From: an uncultured Veillonella sp.
Lineage (GTDB): Bacteria > Bacillota > Negativicutes > Veillonellales > Veillonellaceae
Direction: 5' to 3'
Length of the DNA: 6,541 nucleotides
Assembly (NCBI GenBank): GCA_900550455.1
Contig: URSE01000059.1
Coordinates: 1 to 6,541 of the forward strand
Position 1 is the first letter of the stretch; each line of letters begins with the position of its first letter. A model generated the notes under the pieces. The model saw only the letters and a list, made by a program, of their open reading frames with translations, ran no database searches and had not been told where the DNA came from. Shown one piece after another: positions 1 through 5,337 of this stretch. The position numbers and the translations under genes are program-made.

Positions 1-60
1 TAAAAGATTCATTAGCAAAGATTCTTAATTGGAACCAGTACCAATAAGAAAGAAGGACCT

Positions 61-318
61 ATGTCAAATATTAACGAAATTATCGAACGCATCAATGCCC
101 TAGCAGCTAAAAAAAAATCAGGCCATGCTCTTACGCCAGAAGAATTAAATGAAAAAAAAGCCCTCTATGATATCTACTTACGCTTTATCCGAGGACAAGT
201 AAAAGACCAATTGGATTCCATTGAGTTTGTCGATACAGAACCAACCAAAGAGGCTGTTATCGTAGAAGGTAGCAATAACAACCCGGCAGAAGATCCTGAT
301 TCTCCTAATACCCATTGA
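61..318 (+). CDS. DUF896 (UPF0291/YnzC-like) small cytoplasmic protein
   Basis: An 85-residue protein whose residues 9-51 match the DUF896 pattern: a helix with ERINALAAKKKSG, a turn with LTPEE (24-28), then a second helix ending in YLRFIRGQVKDQL. The family is a short two-helix hairpin common in Firmicutes; B. subtilis YnzC lies in an SOS-associated operon, but the biochemical role is unknown. The usual family C-terminus (a DPxGND-like segment and a basic tail) is not seen. Instead residues 58-85 form an acidic, Asn/Pro-rich, probably disordered tail. There is no signal peptide or membrane segment. The start is ATG with AAGGA at 53-57 only 3 nt upstream, unusually close, and no alternative in-frame start is seen in the bases upstream. 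It is alone on the plus strand, converges on the aminotransferase gene, and its promoter is not evident within the first 60 bases. The family call is from recognition of the pattern; function is unassigned. Confidence 0.85.
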   Translation: MSNINEIIERINALAAKKKSGHALTPEELNEKKALYDIYLRFIRGQVKDQLDSIEFVDTEPTKEAVIVEGSNNNPAEDPDSPNTH

Positions 319-347
319 TTTAATTTAAAGAAAAGTTCACATATGAC

Positions 348-384
348 AAAAAGGTAATGACCACAAAGAGGTCATTACCTTTTT
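348..384. terminator. Bidirectional intrinsic terminator between convergent genes
   Basis: A perfect 15-bp stem (348-362 with 370-384) around a 7-nt loop ACAAAGA. The core is AAGGTAATGACC/GGTCATTACCTT, flanked by A5 on the left and T6 on the right, so either transcript ends in a hairpin followed by a U-run. It lies 30 nt after the DUF896 stop and 15 nt beyond the aminotransferase stop, and so serves both convergent genes. Confidence 0.93.
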
Positions 385-398
385 TATTTAGAAGCGAT

Positions 399-1649
399 TT
401 ATAGGGCTCCTACCGTCTTCATAGCCTTAGCCATAGTGGTAGCCAAGCCTTTAACTTGACGTTTTGGAATGCCGCAAACAGCGACACGAACACCTTTCGC
501 CAAAGGAATTACATAAATGTTTTCCTTGAAGAGTTCATCGCACACAGCCTTAGCCTTATCGGTTGGAATCGTAATGAAGAAACCACCACTATAAGGAAGG
601 ACTGGCAACCCACATTTTTTACTTTCTTCCATAAACATAGAAGCTCGATCTTCAATCAATTGGCAGTATTCATTACGTTCCTTTTCATAAGCAGCCAATT
701 TAGCTGGGTCGGACACGATATTAGCAACCACTTTCATAGCTGGGCGGGTATTATTGGACCAAGTCCCACGAGAGGTCATCTTATTTTCGTTAAAGAATTC
801 TTCTGCCACGTCTTCATTGGAAGTTATACCAATCATAGCCCCTACCCGTTGCCCATAAAGAGTAAATCCTTTGGAGGTAGAATAACATACGACAGTCAAA
901 ATTCGTTCAGGTAGGTTGCCGAATTTTTTGAAGAAGCGACGAGTAGCTTCTTTTTCACCAGAGTAGTCAAGGTATGCTACGTCCACACCGATGATAATCT
1001 TATTCTTTCCTTGATCAACAATGGATTTAAAGAGATCTAAAATCCGATCCCAATCCGCTTCGGAAATAGAATACCCTGTTGGATTATTACCAGGCGTATT
1101 AAAGATTACCAGAACATTTTCTTGCTTATCAGCAAGAGCTAATACCTTTTCTTTTAGAGAGTCAAAGTTAAAGGAGTTATCTGGGTTAAAGAGTGTATAT
1201 GTATCAAGGACACGATCTGCATCTTCTGAAATGGTACGATAAGCGGCCCAGAACCAATCAGCTGTTAACACTGTATCCCCAGGGCGCGTATAGTTATGAA
1301 CCAAGTGATGAACCCCACCGGTCCCGCCAGACGTAGACAGGGCACGAATATAGCCTTCAGGGCGACTTTGACCAAAACATTCAGAAATAGCTGCCTCCAA
1401 GAAGTCATGTAGGCCTTCAATTGGCGCATAGCCCGCATGGTCTTGGTCGGACAAGCTAAGGTATTCTTCCTTCACCGTCTTGAGGAATACCAATTTCCCC
1501 TCTTCGTCCAAGATAGCACCAAAGGTACCATTAACAACATTTTCCTTGCCCACCTTTTCTATGGCGTCATTAGCCATAGCAGCAATTTGGAAAATGATAT
1601 CTTTAGAGTTTTTACTAAGATTTTTCTTAGTAGTCATTTGAAAAGCCAT
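399..1649 (-). CDS. PLP-dependent class I aminotransferase (aspartate/aromatic type)
   Basis: A 416-residue fold-type I aminotransferase, close to the usual family length, predicted to transfer amino groups between an amino acid and a 2-oxoacid in the cytoplasm. Visible active-site elements, in order, are SGGTGGVHH (107-115, cofactor phosphate loop), W132 (the aromatic residue near the PLP ring), NNPTG (188-192, Asn189 to the PLP O3'), DVAY (223-226, Asp223 to the pyridine nitrogen), STSKG with Lys260 as Schiff-base lysine, RVG with Arg268, and GVRVAV with Arg388 as substrate carboxylate-binding arginine. The SK-GFTLYGQRVG block resembles the class I-alpha AspAT/TyrB group (SKNFGLYNERVG). Substrate is not decided by sequence alone: aspartate, aromatic and broader specificity all remain possible. 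The first Met is preferred over Met5 because AAAGGAG lies 6 nt upstream. It has its own terminator and a candidate promoter, so it is probably transcribed separately from the division genes behind it. Confidence 0.9.
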   Translation of the reverse strand: MAFQMTTKKNLSKNSKDIIFQIAAMANDAIEKVGKENVVNGTFGAILDEEGKLVFLKTVKEEYLSLSDQDHAGYAPIEGLHDFLEAAISECFGQSRPEGYIRALSTSGGTGGVHHLVHNYTRPGDTVLTADWFWAAYRTISEDADRVLDTYTLFNPDNSFNFDSLKEKVLALADKQENVLVIFNTPGNNPTGYSISEADWDRILDLFKSIVDQGKNKIIIGVDVAYLDYSGEKEATRRFFKKFGNLPERILTVVCYSTSKGFTLYGQRVGAMIGITSNEDVAEEFFNENKMTSRGTWSNNTRPAMKVVANIVSDPAKLAAYEKERNEYCQLIEDRASMFMEESKKCGLPVLPYSGGFFITIPTDKAKAVCDELFKENIYVIPLAKGVRVAVCGIPKRQVKGLATTMAKAMKTVGAL

Positions 1650-1655
1650 AACTTA

Positions 1656-1662
1656 CTCCTTT
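1656..1662 (-). promoter_or_regulatory. Shine-Dalgarno site of the aminotransferase
   Basis: On the minus strand this reads AAAGGAG, 6 nt before the ATG at 1649. It fixes the start at the first Met rather than the Met four codons later. Confidence 0.85.
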
Positions 1663-1698
1663 AGGTTTCTAATTTAATCTACCTATACTTTACCAAAT

Positions 1699-1728
1699 GT
1701 TATAGCCCTTGAATAGACAAGGAGTCAT
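1699..1728 (-). promoter_or_regulatory. Candidate promoter of the aminotransferase, with a dyad in its spacer
   Basis: On the minus strand, ATGACT (1728-1723; 4 of 6 to TTGACA) and TATAAC (1704-1699; 5 of 6 to TATAAT) are separated by 18 nt. The spacer contains an inverted repeat CCTTG-N6-CAAGG (1707-1722), which could be an operator. The site is just downstream of the terminator of the preceding gene and about 50 nt before the start codon, a sensible location. The -35 match is weak, so this is a suggestion rather than a clear promoter. Confidence 0.4.
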
Positions 1729-1746
1729 TTTTAATAATATTTTTAC

Positions 1747-1779
1747 AAAAAAACTCCCTTCCTCATGGAAGGGAGTTTT
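1747..1779 (-). terminator. Intrinsic terminator after the outer-membrane barrel gene
   Basis: A perfect 13-bp stem (1750-1762 with 1767-1779; AACTCCCTTCC/GGAAGGGAGTT) with a 4-nt loop TCAT. On the minus strand the hairpin is followed by a run of seven T (complement of 1747-1753). It begins 13 nt beyond the stop codon of the barrel gene and probably ends the ftsZ-barrel transcript. Confidence 0.93.
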
Positions 1780-1792
1780 CCTCTATACATCA

Positions 1793-2362
1793 TTAGAATG
1801 TATAGCCTACACCTGCATGCAAGCCTTTAACAGTTGTATCTTGGCTATCTACAGAGTATTTGTCATAGCCGTAATAGGCATTTACATTTACATCAGGAGT
1901 CAAAGCATATTTAGCACCCAATTGGTAGGATTGTTTTACATCATCACCAAAACCAGCTTTTGCAAAGCCTTCTACTTTATTGGTCAATTGGGTATGGCCA
2001 ATAAGACCAACTTGAGCCCCTACTTCATGGCTACCCGCTTTGATGTATGTACCTTCGGCATAGGCATTTACATTGTTGTTCAAAGCGTAAGTCACACCAG
2101 CACGATGATCTTTAATATCACCATGTTTAGCGTTAACTTTACCATAGGAGTATTGAAGAGCTGTTTTGTCAGAAACAGCTGTGTTAATACCCACACCAAA
2201 GCCATCATTGTTAGTACCATTATGGGATACTCGTTGTTGGAAAGCATAGTCTGCACTAACAGTTGTAGCCCCATTTTGTACCTTAGTAACAGGTACGGTA
2301 GATGCAAATGCTGCAGAAGTTGCTAGAGATGCTACCATAGCGGCTAGAATAATTTTTTTCAT
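1793..2362 (-). CDS. Small outer-membrane beta-barrel protein (porin-like), secreted by signal peptide
   Basis: A 189-residue protein with a clear Sec signal peptide: MKK, then a hydrophobic run, then a cleavage site probably after AFA (residue 20). The mature 169 residues alternate polar and apolar residues and end in GVGYTF; the terminal Phe is the classical beta-signal recognised by BamA. I can lay out ten strands: about 33-46, 53-63, 67-78, 85-94, 98-109, 112-125, 129-139, 144-154, 158-171 and 177-189. Tight turns (SDK, NNN, TNK, TPD) follow the even strands and longer polar loops follow the odd ones, as expected for a ten-stranded barrel with both ends in the periplasm. There is no passenger, plug or OmpA-like peptidoglycan domain. 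The exact function (pore, adhesin, structural) is unknown. A strong SD, AGGAGG (2371-2376), lies 8 nt before the ATG. The gene follows ftsZ by 59 nt in the same orientation with no clear promoter between, suggesting read-through. Confidence 0.82.
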   Translation of the reverse strand: MKKIILAAMVASLATSAAFASTVPVTKVQNGATTVSADYAFQQRVSHNGTNNDGFGVGINTAVSDKTALQYSYGKVNAKHGDIKDHRAGVTYALNNNVNAYAEGTYIKAGSHEVGAQVGLIGHTQLTNKVEGFAKAGFGDDVKQSYQLGAKYALTPDVNVNAYYGYDKYSVDSQDTTVKGLHAGVGYTF

Positions 2363-2385
2363 AACTTTTTCCTCCTCTATATATC

Positions 2386-2401
2386 AGAAGCAAGAGCTTC
2401 T
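2386..2401 (-). promoter_or_regulatory. Small hairpin between ftsZ and the barrel gene
   Basis: A perfect 6-bp stem AGAAGC/GCTTCT with a 4-nt loop; flanking TATA-type sequences (about 2379-2384 and 2405-2409) could extend it across an internal loop. No U-run follows on the minus strand, so it is not a standard terminator. It sits just upstream of the barrel gene's SD and might be an RNA-processing or 5'-stabilising element. Its role is inferred only. Confidence 0.3.
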
Positions 2402-2421
2402 CTCTATATCTTGTAAAGTTA

Positions 2422-3441
2422 TTATCGTTTCAAGAAATCAGGGATTTCAGGAGCATTTGCTGCGCCAGAGTTGAATGTCTTTTTGCCAAATTCTGGTACA
2501 GCACCGCGTGGGCCATTGAAGCCAGTCGCTACGACAGTAATTTGAACGGTATCACCAAGGGAATCATCTACAACAGTACCAAAGATGATATTCGCTTCTG
2601 GATCAGCAGCTTCGTTAATGATTTCAGCAGCTTCATTGATTTCGAAGAGGCTCAAATCAGAAGACCCTGCGATGGAAAGCAAGATACCCTTTGCACCTTC
2701 AATGGAAGTTTCAAGTAATGGAGAATTGATAGCCATCTTAGCAGCATCAGCAGCGCGGTTTTCACCTTGACCAACACCAATACCCATCAAGGCTTCCCCT
2801 TGGTTAGTCATAATTGTTTTAACATCAGCAAAATCAAGATTAATCATACCTGGTACTTGAATCAAGTCGGAAATACCCTTAATACCTTGACGAAGCACTT
2901 CATCAGCTGTACGGAAGGCATCAGAAATGGATGTCTTTTTGTCAACAACTTGAAGTAATTTATCATTAGGAATAACGATGATTGTATCCACTTTTTGAGT
3001 TAGGAATTCAATACCTTTTTCCGCTTGTGCACGACGGCGTTTACCTTCAAAGGAGAATGGTTTTGTTACAACACCTACAGTCAAAGCGCCCATTTCTTTA
3101 GCCACTTCTGCAACGATTGGAGCTGCACCTGTACCAGTACCACCACCCATACCAGCAGTTACAAATACCATGTCCGCACCTTCCAAGGCTTTTTGAATCT
3201 CTTCACGAGATTCTTGCGCAGCTTCTTCACCGATTTCAGGGTTAGCGCCTGCCCCAAGACCACGTGTAGCTTTTTCACCCAATTGGATGGTCACATCAGC
3301 CTTGGACTTTTCCAATACTTGTGTTTCTGTATTAGCAGCGATAAAGGAAACGCCTTGAAGACCTTCTTCAACCATGCGGTCAACAGCGTTATTACCGCCA
3401 CCACCGACACCAATTACTTTAATATTTGCGAAATCAGACAT
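2422..3441 (-). CDS. ftsZ: Cell division protein FtsZ (tubulin-like GTPase)
   Basis: FtsZ polymerises at midcell in a GTP-dependent manner and organises the divisome. The 339-residue product shows the tubulin/FtsZ signatures: GVGGGGNNAV (11-20), the GTP-binding glycine loop GGGTGTGA (99-106), and the T7 synergy loop NLDFADV (201-207), whose Asp203 and Asp206 complete the GTPase site of the neighbouring subunit. The core ends near VVATGF (about 308). The conserved C-terminal peptide is IPDFLKR (333-339), which binds membrane anchors and regulators such as FtsA, SepF or ZapD-like partners. The linker between them is only about 22-25 residues, shorter than usual. The start is placed at the ATG at 3441 because AGGAGG lies 7 nt upstream. 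The frame stays open to a GTG at 3480, but those 13 residues are not FtsZ-like and have no SD. It is followed by the barrel gene and preceded by ftsQ with no ftsA between. Confidence 0.98.
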   Translation of the reverse strand: MSDFANIKVIGVGGGGNNAVDRMVEEGLQGVSFIAANTETQVLEKSKADVTIQLGEKATRGLGAGANPEIGEEAAQESREEIQKALEGADMVFVTAGMGGGTGTGAAPIVAEVAKEMGALTVGVVTKPFSFEGKRRRAQAEKGIEFLTQKVDTIIVIPNDKLLQVVDKKTSISDAFRTADEVLRQGIKGISDLIQVPGMINLDFADVKTIMTNQGEALMGIGVGQGENRAADAAKMAINSPLLETSIEGAKGILLSIAGSSDLSLFEINEAAEIINEAADPEANIIFGTVVDDSLGDTVQITVVATGFNGPRGAVPEFGKKTFNSGAANAPEIPDFLKR

Positions 3442-3448
3442 GGAAATT

Positions 3449-3454
3449 CCTCCT
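3449..3454 (-). promoter_or_regulatory. Shine-Dalgarno site that decides the ftsZ start
   Basis: On the minus strand this reads AGGAGG, 7 nt before the ATG at 3441. It rules out the longer in-frame start at 3480, which would place this site inside the coding region. Confidence 0.9.
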
Positions 3455-3512
3455 CTAAAACCTGTATTCCCCATAAACACACAGGTGTCATTAGGGTAGA
3501 TTTTTAATCAAT

Positions 3513-3542
3513 TACATATAGTTTACTATATTTTTTTAACAA
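3513..3542 (-). promoter_or_regulatory. AT-rich candidate promoter/operator region upstream of ftsZ
   Basis: The 108-nt gap between ftsQ and ftsZ is AT-rich. It contains, on the minus strand, TTGTTA (3542-3537), an A-run, a TATAGT hexamer (3530-3525; 5 of 6 to the -10 consensus) and a perfect 16-bp palindrome ATATAGT-TT-ACTATAT (3516-3531). No -35/-10 pair with good match and spacing is convincing: TTGTTA-18-TATGTA has a poor -10, and TATAGT lacks a good -35. ftsZ commonly has its own promoters in addition to upstream read-through, so a promoter here is plausible but not proven. Confidence 0.3.
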
Positions 3543-3549
3543 TTTCTAC

Positions 3550-4395
3550 TCATTTGAGTTCTTTCACATAGGGTGCATCTAGGTTTACATCTATGTATTG
3601 TGCCCGAACGTGCTTGTCCTGTAAGTCTTTCAGCATATTCACGGTCATTTCAGCTTTTTCCTTAAGTTGCTCTTGATTGCCGATCCGTATTTGAACACCA
3701 TCTGTTGTATAGGCCAAAAGTTGGTCCCCATCACCTAAGTTAATCTCTTCCAACTGAGCTAAATAGTCCGCCGGCAAGGCATCTAAATAGGTAACTGCAG
3801 CCTTCATAGCGGGATCAGTAACCCGATCTCCAAGGAGTAGATTGCCTGCCCCTAGACCAGATACAAGGGGAACCTTAAGCCCCTTAAGCGAATCCGACGA
3901 ATCAATAACCTGTCCCTGTCGATCAATCGTTAAATAACCAAACTGAGCCGGCAGCACCATAAGGGGAACCCGTTCTTTAATAGCTACTTCCATAGTCAGT
4001 GGAAAACGGTAAGATATGTCTACCGAGTCAACCCGAAGGTCATGACTAAGTCGCTGCTTTAGTCGTTCTCGATTAATCTGCAATATGTTTACAGGATCTT
4101 TGATATTGCCAGCTACCTTAACATCCTCTAGACTAACAGTCTTTGATCCAGTCACCGTCATAGACCCTAGTGGAATGGGCGCCAAATAAAGAAGCGCTAG
4201 AACTACCACAGCTCCACCAATCCACTTGATAATGCGACGGCGTTTTCTCAATTTTTCCTTATGAGCCAAGGCCGCTTGGTGATGCTTATGCCGTAATTTG
4301 TTCTCTGAATCATCCACCCTTTCTTCTAGTTCATGGGGGACCTGAAATGGGGATAAATCCTCAGGAGCATTCGGCTTATGTTGTCTTTCATCCAT
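3550..4395 (-). CDS. ftsQ: Cell division protein FtsQ/DivIB
   Basis: FtsQ/DivIB is a bitopic membrane protein that works with FtsL and FtsB/DivIC to link the Z-ring to septal peptidoglycan synthesis. Numbered from the ATG at 4395 (281 residues), it has a charged, His/Lys/Arg-rich cytoplasmic tail (1-54, ending LRKRRR), one membrane segment (about 55-75) and a POTRA-type domain (about 77-144). In that domain MTVTGSKTVSLEDV starts the first strand and helix, and VDISYRFPLTMEVAIKERVP is the typical FtsQ ending. A C-terminal beta domain (145-281) begins with YLTIDRQGQVID. Basic residues before the membrane segment predict the N-in orientation. The start is uncertain: a GTG at 4404, three codons earlier, begins 3 nt after the ddl stop, and neither start has a good SD, so translation probably depends on coupling to ddl. 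Identification rests on topology, POTRA pattern and position between ddl and ftsZ. Confidence 0.92.
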   Translation of the reverse strand: MDERQHKPNAPEDLSPFQVPHELEERVDDSENKLRHKHHQAALAHKEKLRKRRRIIKWIGGAVVVLALLYLAPIPLGSMTVTGSKTVSLEDVKVAGNIKDPVNILQINRERLKQRLSHDLRVDSVDISYRFPLTMEVAIKERVPLMVLPAQFGYLTIDRQGQVIDSSDSLKGLKVPLVSGLGAGNLLLGDRVTDPAMKAAVTYLDALPADYLAQLEEINLGDGDQLLAYTTDGVQIRIGNQEQLKEKAEMTVNMLKDLQDKHVRAQYIDVNLDAPYVKELK

Positions 4396-4407
4396 GAGAA
4401 GCACCGA

Positions 4408-5337
4408 CTAGAACTTATTGAGACCGGCGCTAGCCAAGATGGTCTCACATAATTCTGGAAAATCAATACCCGCTTCTTTAGCGGCTTTAGGCACTAAGGA
4501 GGTGGCTGTCATGCCAGGAATCGTATTGTACTCGAGGACGAAACATTGGTCTTTAGCATTGGTCATGATATCCACACGAATAACACCTGAAGCTTGCACC
4601 AACTTGTAGACATATTCCCCAATTCTTTGCATTTCTTGTGTCAAGGCTGGGCTAATAGGGGCTGGTACTAAATAATCTGTAGCACCAGAAGTATACTTAG
4701 ACTTGTAGTCATACTCCCCAGAGTGTGGACGAATCTCGATAACAGGTAGAGCCTTACCATTCAGAAGAGAAACGGTAAACTCGCGGCCATCCAAATACTC
4801 TTCTACTACCAATATAGGATCATATTGAAGAGAATCCCTAAGGGCAAGCTCTAAGCTTTCTTGATTCTTAGCGATGGTCACACCGATAGAGGATCCTTGT
4901 GTAGCTGCCTTAACCACTACAGGAAACGTGAAGTGAGCTAAAATATGGTCTTTGATTTCTTCAGGGGATTGTACGTTTCCATTATAAGATTCAGACCGCG
5001 CTGTTGGTACATTAGCCCCTTTAAATACCGCTTTAGAGATATTCTTATTCATCCCTACAGCCTGTGTCATTACACCGGATCCTGTATAAGGAATCCCCGC
5101 CATTTCCAAAACACCTTGTAGGGCTCCGTCTTCACCAAACTTACCATGAATGGCGTTGAAAACTACCTCTCCACCAAGTTGTTTAATATCTTCTACTACA
5201 GTAGAAGGATTTAATTCCAATGTTGTTACCTTGTGACCCTTAGTTTGTAAGGCCTCTGTGATAGCTACTCCCGTACGGCGAGATACGTCAGCTTCTTTGG
5301 ATGGACCACCCATCAATACGATAATATGTTTGCTCAT
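4408..5337 (-). CDS. ddl: D-alanine--D-alanine ligase
   Basis: This cytoplasmic ATP-grasp ligase joins two D-Ala, giving the dipeptide that MurF adds to UDP-MurNAc-tripeptide. The 309-residue length is normal for the DdlB-type enzyme. Visible motifs are GGPSKEADVS (10-19) with Glu15, HGKFGEDGALQG (64-75), PYTGSG (83-88), the ATP-loop GSSIGV (148-153) with Ser150, VEEYLDGREFTV (178-189), the omega-loop YDYKSKY (209-215), IRVDIM (253-258) with Arg254 and Asp256, and LEYNTIPGMT (268-277) with Glu269 and Asn271 for Mg. Tyr211 in the omega-loop completes the Glu-Ser-Tyr triad of D-Ala-D-Ala ligases; VanA-type D-Ala-D-Lac ligases lack it. The start ATG overlaps the murC stop by one base (TAATG), with SD GGAGG 10 nt upstream inside murC, so expression is coupled to murC. 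murB, which often precedes ddl, is not between them. Confidence 0.98.
   Translation of the reverse strand: MSKHIIVLMGGPSKEADVSRRTGVAITEALQTKGHKVTTLELNPSTVVEDIKQLGGEVVFNAIHGKFGEDGALQGVLEMAGIPYTGSGVMTQAVGMNKNISKAVFKGANVPTARSESYNGNVQSPEEIKDHILAHFTFPVVVKAATQGSSIGVTIAKNQESLELALRDSLQYDPILVVEEYLDGREFTVSLLNGKALPVIEIRPHSGEYDYKSKYTSGATDYLVPAPISPALTQEMQRIGEYVYKLVQASGVIRVDIMTNAKDQCFVLEYNTIPGMTATSLVPKAAKEAGIDFPELCETILASAGLNKF

Noticed and set aside
1..60. LexA/SOS box upstream of the DUF896 gene
   Set aside because: B. subtilis YnzC is SOS-linked, but no CGAAC-N4-GTTCG-like site is present in these 60 bases.
456..914. Plus-strand open frame inside the aminotransferase gene
   Set aside because: It is antisense to a clear coding region with intact active-site motifs, and has no SD or recognisable domain.
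1709..2326. Plus-strand open frame of about 200 codons over the barrel gene
   Set aside because: It runs through the terminator hairpin and opposite the signal-peptide protein; the Cys/Ile/Tyr-rich translation is a shadow of the barrel gene.
1793..2362. Autotransporter or trimeric adhesin anchor
   Set aside because: The protein is a short barrel directly after a signal peptide, with no passenger, stalk or head region.
2386..2401. Hairpin after ftsZ as an intrinsic terminator
   Set aside because: The stem is only 6 bp and no T-run follows it on the minus strand.
3442..3480. N-terminal extension of FtsZ from a GTG at 3480
   Set aside because: The extra 13 residues are unlike FtsZ and have no SD, and the strong AGGAGG at 3449-3454 points to the ATG at 3441.
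3025..3507. Long open frame on the plus strand over ftsZ
   Set aside because: It lies opposite strongly conserved FtsZ codons and its translation (Thr/Ser/Cys/Phe-rich) resembles no protein; it is an antisense shadow.
3516..3537. Palindrome plus T-run as a plus-strand terminator
   Set aside because: No plus-strand gene precedes it, the stem is entirely weak A/T pairs apart from one G-C, and the loop of 2 nt is too small.
4408..5337. Possible D-Ala-D-Lac (vancomycin-resistance type) ligase
   Set aside because: The omega-loop has YDYKSKY with Tyr211, as in ordinary D-Ala-D-Ala ligases, and the gene sits in the cell-wall cluster rather than with van genes.
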